Shown in pieces: positions 1 to 8,223 of a DNA stretch of 64,000 bases (position 1 is its first letter; the number at the start of each line of letters is the position of its first letter). The notes under the pieces were generated by a model. The model saw nothing but the letters and a program-made list of their open reading frames with translations, searched no databases and was not told where the DNA came from. Made by a program: the position numbers and the translations under genes. Source of the stretch: Clostridia bacterium (GTDB lineage Bacteria; Bacillota; Clostridia; Oscillospirales; Acutalibacteraceae). The stretch covers positions 62,001-126,000 of the forward strand of contig JAFYSP010000003.1 in assembly GCA_017559305.1 (NCBI GenBank), in the 5' to 3' direction.

Positions 1-3000
1 ATGATTATAAGGGATACCCCGAACTTTTTCACGATCAGGCTCTGTATTTCATATCACCGCTTGAGCCTGCGAAAAATTCGGATATAACCCTTCGTCTTCG
101 TGCTAAAAAAGGTGATGTAAAGGACGTTAATCTTACCGTCTTGCAAAACGAAAAAATCACCGAATACCCAATGCACAAAATTGCTTCCGACTTTGATAAA
201 ACAGGTAAATATGAATTCTATGAAGTTACCTTTAACGTAGGAGAAGAAGGATTTTTCTATTGCTTCGCAGTAACTTCTGCGCTTGACGGTAAATTTTATT
301 ATTACTATGAGTTTACCGACCATTCATCAATAGGAAACAGACAAATGAATGATAAAATGCCGCTTGAATTCCCTGATGACGAACAAAACGGTTGGTATGT
401 TTTGCCCGGATATAAGGGACCTGCCTGGTCACAGGGTATGTCTTGGTATTCCATTATGCCCGATGCATTTTATAACGGCGACCCTACCAACGATGATATG
501 CAGTCGGATGAAAACTACGACGTGCCTTGGAACATTCATCACTTTGGGCTTCGTGACAGATACGGCGGAGATTTCGATGGTGTTATGCAAAAGGCGGATT
601 ATATAAAAGACCTCGGTTGCGAGGGCGTTTTCTATTCGCCAATTCAAAAGGCAGAGCAAAATGCGGGTTACGGCACAGATGACTTCGACCAACTCGAATC
701 AAGTTTTTGTAACGCCGATAAATACTCCGAATTTATTGAGTATATGCACGGCAAGGGCCTTCGTCTTATGCAGGACGTCGTCGTTTATTTCACCACCTTT
801 GAGGGTATGTATATAAACCAACTTGACAGATGGCCTACACCTATGCTTGAAGTCAAGGGCGGAAAATCTCTTAATAAACAAAGCCCATATTATAACCTTT
901 TCTGTGACGCTGATAACGGTGGTCACCCGATGTGGAACGGATTCACCTTGAACCACTACGATAAGAGCGTGGGCGATATGCTTTACGGTGAAAAGGAGAC
1001 CCCACTTCTTCGATATGCAGATAAAAATCAGGGCTTCGGTGTAGACGGCTACCGCTTCGACTGCGGCGGCTGGATAACGGGTCACGAGGGCACAAGCGAC
1101 GATTATCCCTTCGAAAGTGAAAACCATAAAAAAGGAAGACATTACTCCTACCGTACCCATCACGTAATGCCGCCAATCTATAATAAGATAAAGGAAATCA
1201 ACCCTGAATTCAACGTACTTTCCGAATCCTCGGGTGCCGACCAGTTCCGCAAAGGATATTGGGACAGTCATTGGAATATAGGTGTAAATCAAGCTTTTGA
1301 AAGATTGCTTAATCCTGATGTTGGCACTACAATGGACGACGTACACCATGCATTGTTTCATAACAACGTCAAGAGTAAGCCAAGGAGCGCCTCTCTTTGT
1401 TCCAAACTTCAGATAAATACCCACGATGAGTCAAAGAATAATATGCGCCCTGCAAAATTCAATGCCTGGAAAGCGGCTCGTCTTATTCAGATGACCTATG
1501 TCGGCTCTCCCTCTGTTTATTACGGCGAAGAACATAACTTCGGCGGTACAAACTATAAAAACCGCTACGGCAATAAAAGAAACGGATTTTCCTTCTTCGA
1601 TTGGGATGAATCCCGTTGGGATCATAAGATGTTCGGCTTTTTCAAGGCAATGCTCGAACTTCGCAAGGAGTATTCTGCAATAAGAACAGGCGCGTATATG
1701 CAATTAGGTCATAACGATGATGTTATAGATTATGCAAGATTTGATGAAAACGGAACCGTTATAACCTTGGCAAGTCAGTCGAACGAAACCCAGACTCATA
1801 CAATAGATGCCGCCTCTTGCAACCTTATAGACGGCACCGTGTTTACCGATTGGCTCACAGGCGAGGAATTCACTGTAAAGGGCGGCGAACTCACAGTAGA
1901 CGTTATCCCCGGCGGCAGAGTGCTCGTGTGTGGCGGTAAAAAGACTTCTTCCTTCCGCCTTGGATACACTGCTGACGGTGACTGCACAAATGATATATCA
2001 GACGAAACCGCAAAAACAGTTTCTGTTAAAAACGTGGAATTCGATAAATTCTATCTTTTACCTGCATTCGCAAGTTTTAAGTTCAATGCTAAAATCGAGG
2101 GCAACGGAATAGCAACAATCCGCAACTGCACCTGCTTCGGCGCTATGAATATTGAGGTCGAGGTAAAGGGAGATACCCTCACGGTATCGGCAGACGGCAA
2201 GGTTGTCACCACCGCAAAAACAGATGGTAACGTAACACTATACCGCAAGGCGGATAATACCTTCGGCGTCGAGGGAGTAAAAGACAGCGAAGTCAAAATC
2301 CCTATGGACGATAAAGTTTACGTCGGATTTGGTGTCAGAAATGGCGACGCAACATTTACTAAACCTGAAATTCTTGAATTTGAGGAAAGACCTCTTTGCG
2401 ATGATTTCAATGGCACCTTAACCGCAATGCTTCGCAATCCCGAAGGATTGGTTGCTAAAAACGGTTATCTTGAAATGACACCCGATAGCACGGTAACCAC
2501 CCGCTCAACAGACCACGATTGGACCTTCAAGGCAAAACTCAATTATTTGCCCGAAAATGAAGGTGACTTCGCAGGAGTTATCTCAAAACAAGATGACAAA
2601 AATATGGTTATAGCAGGTAGAATCCTTAAAGATGGTAAGGTTTATATCTTCACTGCAAAAACCGTAAACGGAGATCCCGTAATCATAGAAAAGCGCCTTG
2701 ATGCTAACCCCGATAAAGAGGTTGTAATTCAACTTCAGAGAATCGGTACGGGATATACCGCAGTTTATAGTTATGACGGAAACGTTTGGTATTCTCTCGG
2801 CACCTCTATCTTTATGAATTTGTGTTATGAGGCGGTAGGTGTCAGAGTTAAGGGAAATACTGTCGCATTGGTTGATTACCTGAGTTTCGGTGACGCTATA
2901 AATGACGGCGAGTCATTCTTCACTCCCGAAACACCCGTAATGCCTTATAATCCGCTTCCTGTGACCGAAGAAAAACGTTCCTTCAAATTGAGATTTGTAG

Positions 3001-3980
3001 GCGGCGATTGGCAAAAAGCACCTGAAGGTTGGCGCAATCCCGACACCAATACTCGTGAGATGGCAATAGTCAATAAGGAGTATAAAGACTTCAGAGCAGA
3101 AGCATCATTCAACCTTTTGAATGGCGACGGATGGGTCGGTTTTGCATTTGGCAAATATCAGCCGTCATCTCCTGCAGACTCTGCTTATTCCTTGAGATTT
3201 GATGAAAACGGATTTGTAAAACTCTGCAAGGGTAACACCGAAATTGTTTCGGCAAAAGTTCCTCTTGTCTATATGCAGACCCGACTTGTTTTAGAGGTCA
3301 AGGGAGAAAGAGCAATAGTATATTGGGGCAGAGATTTGACTACTATAATTGATGCAAACCTTTTAGGATACAGCGGCGGATATTTCACCTTTGCAGCAGT
3401 TGGCGCAGCGGCAGACGTCGGCAACTTCAATATTTGTTCTGCAAATGCCAGACTTTTCGCATCTCATCCTTCGAATTACAGAACTGAAAATGGCAAACTT
3501 ATAATTCAAGGAGAAGGAAATGCAGCAGTATTCCATAGAGATATTGCCCTTACAAACTATGTCCTTACTGCAACCGTCACACTCAATGACAGAAGCAAAG
3601 GTTGGTCAAGCGCAGGATTTTTACTCTCGAATATGTTCGGTATAGATAATTCTCACGAGGAAGTAGGAATCTATCTTTCATGCGGACACGACGGATTGAT
3701 CCGCCTTGAAGACAAGGGCGTGGATTTACTTCCGCCATATCGCAGAGAAAATGCGGATGCTCCCGTAAAACTCACTGTAGTAAAACTGGGCAAGGAATAT
3801 AAGGTTTATGTCGGCGACTCGGCAAAACCGGTATTCTCATATACCCAAGAAAAACTTATGGGTGGCGTACTGGCATTTAATTCTCATAATTCCAATACAG
3901 TTTTCTCTGATGTGGCAATAAGCAATATTCCAAACGGTGTCGACCCATTGACACTTGATATCTGCAAACATCTTAAATAA
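1..3980 (+). CDS. GH13 alpha-amylase/neopullulanase-like multimodular enzyme, 5' end outside window
   Basis: The frame is open from base 3, so the true start lies upstream; about 1,325 residues are visible. Reading begins in an N-terminal beta-sandwich like that of cyclomaltodextrinases and neopullulanases, followed by a GH13 barrel. Barrel motifs are DVVVYF (region I), GVDGYRFDCGG with the nucleophile Asp at 1059-1061, LSESSG with the acid/base Glu at 1224-1226, and NTHDES with the stabilising Asp at 1425-1427, so catalysis looks intact. After the barrel and its C-terminal sheet come roughly 600 residues of repeated concanavalin-like beta-sandwich segments of unknown ligand. I see no dockerin, LPXTG motif or C-terminal membrane anchor; a signal peptide could not be checked. 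It probably hydrolyses alpha-glucans such as starch or pullulan. Fold and family are well supported; substrate is inference. Confidence 0.88.
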   Translation, partial: DYKGYPELFHDQALYFISPLEPAKNSDITLRLRAKKGDVKDVNLTVLQNEKITEYPMHKIASDFDKTGKYEFYEVTFNVGEEGFFYCFAVTSALDGKFYYYYEFTDHSSIGNRQMNDKMPLEFPDDEQNGWYVLPGYKGPAWSQGMSWYSIMPDAFYNGDPTNDDMQSDENYDVPWNIHHFGLRDRYGGDFDGVMQKADYIKDLGCEGVFYSPIQKAEQNAGYGTDDFDQLESSFCNADKYSEFIEYMHGKGLRLMQDVVVYFTTFEGMYINQLDRWPTPMLEVKGGKSLNKQSPYYNLFCDADNGGHPMWNGFTLNHYDKSVGDMLYGEKETPLLRYADKNQGFGVDGYRFDCGGWITGHEGTSDDYPFESENHKKGRHYSYRTHHVMPPIYNKIKEINPEFNVLSESSGADQFRKGYWDSHWNIGVNQAFERLLNPDVGTTMDDVHHALFHNNVKSKPRSASLCSKLQINTHDESKNNMRPAKFNAWKAARLIQMTYVGSPSVYYGEEHNFGGTNYKNRYGNKRNGFSFFDWDESRWDHKMFGFFKAMLELRKEYSAIRTGAYMQLGHNDDVIDYARFDENGTVITLASQSNETQTHTIDAASCNLIDGTVFTDWLTGEEFTVKGGELTVDVIPGGRVLVCGGKKTSSFRLGYTADGDCTNDISDETAKTVSVKNVEFDKFYLLPAFASFKFNAKIEGNGIATIRNCTCFGAMNIEVEVKGDTLTVSADGKVVTTAKTDGNVTLYRKADNTFGVEGVKDSEVKIPMDDKVYVGFGVRNGDATFTKPEILEFEERPLCDDFNGTLTAMLRNPEGLVAKNGYLEMTPDSTVTTRSTDHDWTFKAKLNYLPENEGDFAGVISKQDDKNMVIAGRILKDGKVYIFTAKTVNGDPVIIEKRLDANPDKEVVIQLQRIGTGYTAVYSYDGNVWYSLGTSIFMNLCYEAVGVRVKGNTVALVDYLSFGDAINDGESFFTPETPVMPYNPLPVTEEKRSFKLRFVGGDWQKAPEGWRNPDTNTREMAIVNKEYKDFRAEASFNLLNGDGWVGFAFGKYQPSSPADSAYSLRFDENGFVKLCKGNTEIVSAKVPLVYMQTRLVLEVKGERAIVYWGRDLTTIIDANLLGYSGGYFTFAAVGAAADVGNFNICSANARLFASHPSNYRTENGKLIIQGEGNAAVFHRDIALTNYVLTATVTLNDRSKGWSSAGFLLSNMFGIDNSHEEVGIYLSCGHDGLIRLEDKGVDLLPPYRRENADAPVKLTVVKLGKEYKVYVGDSAKPVFSYTQEKLMGGVLAFNSHNSNTVFSDVAISNIPNGVDPLTLDICKHLK

Positions 3981-4035
3981 CTGAAAATGCGGTTCGGTTA
4001 ACCGAATCAAAAGTCAAGACAAATTAAATATTTTG

Positions 4036-4076
4036 AGAATGAGTTCGGCACATTGTCGGGCTCATTCTTTTTTGTT
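4036..4076 (+). terminator. Rho-independent terminator after the GH13 gene
   Basis: Stem GAATGAG (4037-4043) pairs with CTCATTC (4061-4067) and is followed by a T-rich tract. A separate perfect palindrome, TTCGGTTAACCGAA, lies at 3993-4006 between the stop codon and this hairpin. Confidence 0.75.
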
Positions 4077-4114
4077 GCATATCAAAATACCAATTTACTT
4101 ATGGATTTTGTATA

Positions 4115-4654
4115 TTATTCCATTACGATAGCAATCTTAACGCCGGTCAGAGAAATGTTTTTCTCCATAGCGTCAACGTACTGCTCTAAAGGATAGTGAT
4201 GAGTTACGAGTCTTTCAACGGGAATGCTCATCTCTTTAGCTTTCTTAAGGAAGCCGAGAGTTTCGATGTACTCGTTTGCAGAGTAAACCCAAGAACCGAC
4301 CAATGTGATTTCCTTGTTGCAAAGTTCGAAGTGGGGGTTCATTGTGCATTCGCCTGCGTTTACAAAGAAGCCCATTTCACAGTATCCGCCGCCACGACGA
4401 ACGTATTTGTAAGCATCAGCAGCCGCCTGAGCAACACCTGTGCACTGGAATACGAAGTCAGCGCCAAAGCCGTGAGTGAGTTCTTTAACTTGTGCAACTC
4501 TTTCCTCGATAGTTTTGAGTTCTCTGAAGTTGATAACTGCAGTAGCACCCATCTGCTTAGCAAGGTCAAGTCTTGTGTCAACACCGTCAACGATTTTTGG
4601 TTTTACAAGATATGCCACTTTAGATGTTGCCGTTAGAATACACTCCTTTGACAT
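4115..4654 (-). pseudogene. Internally deleted zinc-type (MDR) alcohol dehydrogenase
   Basis: The C-terminal 165 residues are a normal medium-chain dehydrogenase half: the end of the Rossmann fold (VDTRLDLAKQMGATAVINF), then FGADFVFQCTG and the C-terminal helix region. The first residues, ATSKVAYLVKP, look like the true N-terminus of such an enzyme, but they are joined directly to the second half. The catalytic zinc domain and the glycine-rich NAD loop, about 150-170 residues, are missing in frame. A ribosome site AAAGGAG lies inside the listed frame, 8 bases before an ACG codon (4633-4631) where family members would have ATG, so the original start may also be mutated; the only ATG in frame (4654) lies upstream of that site. 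It is probably a non-functional remnant. A short NAD-domain protein made from the upstream ATG cannot be excluded. Confidence 0.68.
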
Positions 4655-4683
4655 TGTTAAAAATTTAACAATCTGCTGATTAA

Positions 4684-4712
4684 ATTATAGCAGACAGTCA
4701 ATTTTTTGTCAA
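4684..4712 (-). promoter_or_regulatory. Consensus sigma-A promoter before the dehydrogenase remnant
   Basis: On the minus strand TTGACA (4712-4707) and TATAAT (4689-4684) are separated by 17 bases, a perfect match to the housekeeping consensus. It reads into the truncated dehydrogenase about 30 bases away, so the remnant is probably still transcribed. Confidence 0.8.
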
Positions 4713-4766
4713 TTAAATTCGGTCGAATCGGAAGCCGTTTTTGTAAAAGCCATATATTTATAAAAA

Positions 4767-4795
4767 AACAAGCGAGGCGTTACACCTCGCTTTTA
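4767..4795 (-). terminator. Terminator of the acyltransferase gene
   Basis: On the minus strand GCGAGGTGTAACGCCTCGC forms a hairpin and is followed by TTGTTTTTTT. It lies just downstream of the stop codon at 4816. Confidence 0.85.
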
Positions 4796-4815
4796 AGTAA
4801 ATACAAATAGAATTT

Positions 4816-5883
4816 TTATTGTTTTTTCACTCGGTTTCCCATAAGAACCGCATAAATTTTTGGTAAAAACCTTTCGAGAAAAGAGCATACAAGATTTATG
4901 ATTATAAGTGTCAAAACCACCATAATTATAAATTTTGGTATCTCGAGCCATTCGCTTTGTGGCAATACCATGTTAAGCACCTTGAGTATAATTATCGCTA
5001 CGTTAAGGTGCATGGCGTAGATAGCAAATGAGCGGCGGTAAATAGCTCTTGGTTTAATTTTTTCAATAAAAATATCCGCAACATTCCATAAAGCAAAAGC
5101 GCAAAGTGTAAACATAATCACTTCGGTAAGATAATTGTCAATATGTAACTCTTGAGGCAGGATATTTTTAGCAAGTATATAAGCCGAAAGTAGCGCTATA
5201 GAAACAATTTGTGTTTTCCTTGATGATTTTTTAGAAATAAAATCAAAATAATGATAACCGATAGTAGCACCTATAAGATAGAAAATAATCGAATTGGGAT
5301 AATAGAATACACTTGTCGGTATATGAATTCCAAACAAAGCCAAAACCGATAAGGTGATAATCGAAGCAAAGGCAATATATTTGTTTTTAATAATAAAGTA
5401 GACAATCGGCGCCGCAAGGGAGAAAATAATCAGATTAAACATAAACCAGAAAGGTTGATTGCAACCGTAGAAGAATACTCCCTTTAATACGTTTGTCAAG
5501 GTTAATGAATAGTCCGTGTCAGCCGAAGAAAATTTCGATATAAACGAATATGATGAAAAAATTTCCCATACGAGCCATATAGTGTTCCAAAGTAAATAGG
5601 GAACAATCAGCGTGAATAATCGGGATTTGATTTTGGTCAGGTATTTCGTGTTGTCATACTCTTTGAAAAAGGTTATTCCCGACAGCATAAAAAACATAGG
5701 AACTGCAAACTGGGTAATAGAACTCGAAAAAAAGAAAGATGTCTTTTGATTGATGACCGAAATCAAACTGCCGCTCGCACTGTCTTGAGCAAAATTCGAG
5801 TGAATGAAAAAAACAAGAATGCTAAGTATAAAGGATATAAATTCCTTCTTTTTCCAAAAAAGCGAATCACTTTTCAAATTCAT
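4816..5883 (-). CDS. Membrane acyltransferase, acyltransferase family 3
   Basis: This 355-residue protein is very hydrophobic, with about ten predicted membrane helices. It has the layout of acyltransferase 3 proteins, which acetylate or succinylate surface glycans or peptidoglycan at the cytoplasmic membrane. The early segment FILSILVFFIHSNF carries a His after the first helix, the position of the family's conserved catalytic His. The start at 5883 is chosen because GGGAG lies 6 bases upstream; an upstream in-frame ATG at 5925 has no such site. A TATAAT box lies in the region just before the gene. The gene is monocistronic with its own terminator. The acceptor substrate cannot be told from the sequence. 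Confidence 0.75.
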   Translation of the reverse strand: MNLKSDSLFWKKKEFISFILSILVFFIHSNFAQDSASGSLISVINQKTSFFFSSSITQFAVPMFFMLSGITFFKEYDNTKYLTKIKSRLFTLIVPYLLWNTIWLVWEIFSSYSFISKFSSADTDYSLTLTNVLKGVFFYGCNQPFWFMFNLIIFSLAAPIVYFIIKNKYIAFASIITLSVLALFGIHIPTSVFYYPNSIIFYLIGATIGYHYFDFISKKSSRKTQIVSIALLSAYILAKNILPQELHIDNYLTEVIMFTLCAFALWNVADIFIEKIKPRAIYRRSFAIYAMHLNVAIIILKVLNMVLPQSEWLEIPKFIIMVVLTLIIINLVCSFLERFLPKIYAVLMGNRVKKQ

Positions 5884-5950
5884 ATTCTTCTCCCAAAAAT
5901 ATTTATTGAAATCATTATAACACATTTCATTTCAAAAGTAAATTCGTGCA

Positions 5951-5978
5951 GCATAAATTCCACGAGTTACAAATACTA
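5951..5978 (+). promoter_or_regulatory. Forespore (sigma-G-like) promoter, copy A
   Basis: GCATA (5951-5955), 16 bases, then AATACTA (5972-5978) matches the sigma-G type consensus GHATR and CATWMTA with one mismatch. The surrounding 80 bases resemble the region before spoVT (12377-12456), including the shared string ACAAATACTAAC. Function is inferred from motif and conservation. Confidence 0.5.
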
Positions 5979-6005
5979 ACGACACGATTTGAAATTTTGT
6001 GAAAT

Positions 6006-6120
6006 AAAGCCTCCCTTACCTCAAGGGAGGGGGACCGCGTTAGCGGTGGAAGGATTGTAAAAAAGGAACAATCCCCCAGTCGCCTTACGGCGCCAGCCCC
6101 CTTTAGGCAAGGGGGCCTTT
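6006..6120. repeat. MITE-like palindromic repeat, about 115 bp
   Basis: The ends AAAGCCTCCCTT and AAGGGGGCCTTT are imperfect inverted repeats (10 of 12 pair). The interior holds four further hairpins: CCTCCCTT/AAGGGAGG, ACCGC/GCGGT, GGATTGT/ACAATCC and CGCC/GGCG-type stems. Similar multi-hairpin repeats are common between genes in gut Clostridia (recollection, not searched). It sits between the forespore-like promoter and the ribosome site of copy A, where spoVT has only about 20 bases, so it looks inserted. No clear target duplication was seen. Confidence 0.65.
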
Positions 6121-6146
6121 GTTAAGAAGGAGATTTTGTATATAAT

Positions 6147-6209
6147 ATGAAAGCAACCGGAATTGTGAGAAGAATCGAGGAATGCGTTATAATAGGGCAA
6201 ACCGCTTGA
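6147..6209 (+). CDS. Possible 20-residue peptide copying the SpoVT N-terminus, copy A
   Basis: The frame starts MKATGIVRRIE, the N-terminus of SpoVT at 12475, then continues ECVIIGQTA and stops. AAGGAG lies 14 bases upstream. Copy B at 11226 encodes MKATGIVRRIEACVII with mostly synonymous differences (ACC/ACA, TGC/TGT, ATA/ATT), which suggests that the peptide itself may be conserved. The spacing to the ribosome site is long and the peptide is too short to fold as an AbrB domain. It could instead be only a duplicated 5' gene end. Confidence 0.35.
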   Translation: MKATGIVRRIEECVIIGQTA

Positions 6210-6325
6210 AACCCGCATAAACACTAGCTTTTTTGCAAGTTTGCCCTATTGAACACAAGGGTTCAAAATATGGAATTCAACCCAATTTATACATAGCAAA
6301 AGCGAAGTGATATTCACTTCGCTTT
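6193..6325 (+). ncRNA. Structured RNA element with terminator, copy A
   Basis: A perfect 10-base inverted repeat (TAGGGCAAAC / GTTTGCCCTA, 6193-6248) encloses the string AAACCCGCATAAACACTAG, which is identical in copy B. A second hairpin (TTGAAC/GTTCAA) follows, then TATACATAGCAAAAGCGA and a terminator hairpin AAAGCGAAGTGA/TCACTTCGCTTT ending near 6325. The stems differ in sequence from copy B while staying paired, which argues for RNA structure. I do not recognise the family. The terminator stem could also act for the minus-strand AraC gene downstream. Confidence 0.5.
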
Positions 6326-6432
6326 ATTGTTTTTGGTATAATTCTTCTTATATTGATATGGCGTGATTCAGTAATAACGCTTAAAAAGTTCTATAAAAAA
6401 TTAAGAAATTTTCCGTCCTTTTGTTTTTGTCT

Positions 6433-7257
6433 TTATACCTTGTTCTCCCTTTTTTTGTATTGGTTAGGGGTTATTCCGTAATACTTTTTGAATAGCTTTA
6501 TAAAGTGAGAGTTGTCGTTGTAGCCAACCGAAAGTCCCGCATTCAAAACCGATTTTCCATCGCGCAGCAGCTTTGCCGCAAGGGCGATCTTCTTTCTCTT
6601 TATAAATTCAAGGGGAGTAATGCCGAGCGCCCTTTTGAAGCTTCTCTCGAGTGAGCTTTGGCTTATGAAAAAGGTATCCGCAATCTCTTTTATACTGATT
6701 TCCTCGCAGATTCTGTTGTTTATATACTTAATAATATCCTTAAGCTCGTAGTCAAGCTCGCCCGCACTCGCCATAGAGGAAGTCTTGCTCATTTTTAGAA
6801 TTGCAAAGATTCTGAAGAAGTAATATAACCTTTCCTCCTCGCTGATCGCTTTTTCGTTTAAGGAGTAACATATTCTAAAAAGCTCGTCTTGAAGCTCCTC
6901 GGGGCAGGAAAGGTAGTTGTCGGAAAACTCTTCCTTGAGAAAATCCAAAATGCCGCTGTTTTGCTCACAGTCGAAAAGAATCCAAAACATTTCATGTGGC
7001 GCGGCACTTCTGTAAACACAGTGATGCTCCTCACCCGGCCTCGAAATAATAACGTCGCCCCTTTTTATCTCATACAGATTGTTCTGCACCAAAAATGAAA
7101 CGTCACCCGAAAGATTCAGATAAATTTCGAATTGGATGTGGGTGTGCAAATCAATATCAAGGGTGTGATCCTTTGGCTCTATTTTGTTGTGCTTGATTCG
7201 AAAATCAAACCCCTTAAGCTCGGGGAATTTAATAATCGCCGTTTTTCCAATACTCAT
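6433..7257 (-). CDS. AraC family transcriptional regulator
   Basis: The 274-residue protein has an N-terminal cupin-type ligand domain (HTHIQFEIYLNLSG and EEHHC) and a C-terminal pair of helix-turn-helix motifs (residues about 175-270), with the AraC signature near GYNDNSHFIKLFKKYYGITP. It reads away from the EamA transporter at 7357, so it probably controls that gene and perhaps the phosphotriesterase-like and GH36 genes beyond. The inducer is unknown but is likely a sugar. A candidate promoter TTGACT-N18-TAAAAT on the minus strand lies at 7308-7279. Confidence 0.85.
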   Translation of the reverse strand: MSIGKTAIIKFPELKGFDFRIKHNKIEPKDHTLDIDLHTHIQFEIYLNLSGDVSFLVQNNLYEIKRGDVIISRPGEEHHCVYRSAAPHEMFWILFDCEQNSGILDFLKEEFSDNYLSCPEELQDELFRICYSLNEKAISEEERLYYFFRIFAILKMSKTSSMASAGELDYELKDIIKYINNRICEEISIKEIADTFFISQSSLERSFKRALGITPLEFIKRKKIALAAKLLRDGKSVLNAGLSVGYNDNSHFIKLFKKYYGITPNQYKKRENKV

Positions 7258-7356
7258 AAAATCGCCTCTTCGTTGCCGATTTTACCATATAATATGCCGA
7301 AAAGTCAAGAGAAAAGGGGGTGTAAATATGGTATTTTATATGAGGAGGAGATAATT

Positions 7357-8208
7357 ATGCCCATACCATTAATAATAACTTCCGTATTTGCGGCGGTGCT
7401 TCAAAACTGCCTTACAAATAGGGTTTGCAAGAAAAATCTTGATACAAATTCAAAAATCAACCTTTTCAATATTTTCGTTTACGTTGCCTGCACCTTGCTT
7501 TTCGGTGCTATGCTCATCGGCGGCAAGCTCTCGCTTTTCACCGTTATTTTCGGCTCGTTTTATGGAATAATAGCCGCCCTCGGTCAGTTCTATAAGGTCC
7601 ATGCTCTTCAAATAGGACCTATGAATATAACCCTGCTCATTACCACCTCTTCAATGATAATTCCCACAATGTCGGGCGTTTTCTTTGGCGAGAAATTCAG
7701 CATTGCAAAGCTTTGTGCCGTGTTTGTGCTTTTGTTTTTCATTTACCTTTCACTTCAAAAGGATGTCAATGCGACATTCAATAAAAAATGGGTGTTCTAC
7801 TGCGCCTTTGCATTCCTTTCGATCGGTGCCGACGGTGTTATCCAAAAGGTTCATCAAAAATCCGAATATAAACCCGAAATCACAGGCTTTTTGTTTGTTG
7901 CCTTTGCCTTTGCAGTGATTTTCAACATAATACTCAATAAAGGCATCAACACAAAGGAAAAACTTCCGAGATCCACCATTTTGTTCGCGCTTATTTGCGG
8001 CGGTTGTACCTTCGCAATGAACTATATCAACCTGCAACTTGTCGGAATGCTTCCGAGCCAACTGTTTTTCCCACTTATTAACGGCAGTGCTATCGTTTTG
8101 AGTTCGGTAATGTCGGCTGTATTGTTCAAGGAGCGCCTTTCAAAAAGGCAAATGGTTGGACTTATAGGCGGAATATTATCCCTAATTGGAATATGCATAG
8201 TACCATAA
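7357..8208 (+). CDS. EamA/DMT superfamily membrane transporter
   Basis: The 283-residue protein has about ten membrane helices in two repeats, the EamA (drug/metabolite transporter) fold, ending in the typical ERLSKRQMVGLIGGILSLIG. The start at 7357 follows a strong GAGGAGGAG ribosome site; the longer frame upstream has none. It is divergent from an AraC regulator and 15 bases before a phosphotriesterase-like gene. A paralogue with the same arrangement is at 46122. The substrate is unknown; sugar or metabolite movement fits the neighbouring hydrolase genes but is inference. Confidence 0.8.
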   Translation: MPIPLIITSVFAAVLQNCLTNRVCKKNLDTNSKINLFNIFVYVACTLLFGAMLIGGKLSLFTVIFGSFYGIIAALGQFYKVHALQIGPMNITLLITTSSMIIPTMSGVFFGEKFSIAKLCAVFVLLFFIYLSLQKDVNATFNKKWVFYCAFAFLSIGADGVIQKVHQKSEYKPEITGFLFVAFAFAVIFNIILNKGINTKEKLPRSTILFALICGGCTFAMNYINLQLVGMLPSQLFFPLINGSAIVLSSVMSAVLFKERLSKRQMVGLIGGILSLIGICIVP

Positions 8209-8223
8209 GGAGGCAACCGTATT

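Noticed and set aside
699..1424. A 241-residue minus-strand open frame opposite the GH13 gene
   Set aside because: It lies wholly within a well-supported gene on the other strand, lacks a ribosome site and has no domain-like content.
4196..4636. A 146-residue plus-strand frame opposite the dehydrogenase remnant
   Set aside because: The minus strand clearly encodes the MDR half with family motifs; the plus frame has none.
6147..6209. Copies A and B read as full spoVT pseudogenes
   Set aside because: Similarity ends sharply after 11 codons and no decayed remainder of spoVT follows, so simple gene decay does not explain them.
6193..6248. Possible integron attC site formed by the GGGCAAAC/GTTTGCCC arms
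   Set aside because: The arms do not have the RYYYAAC/GTTRRRY order of attC and no integrase is present.
7132..7356. A 75-residue N-terminal extension of the EamA transporter
   Set aside because: It overlaps the divergent AraC gene, and a strong ribosome site precedes 7357.
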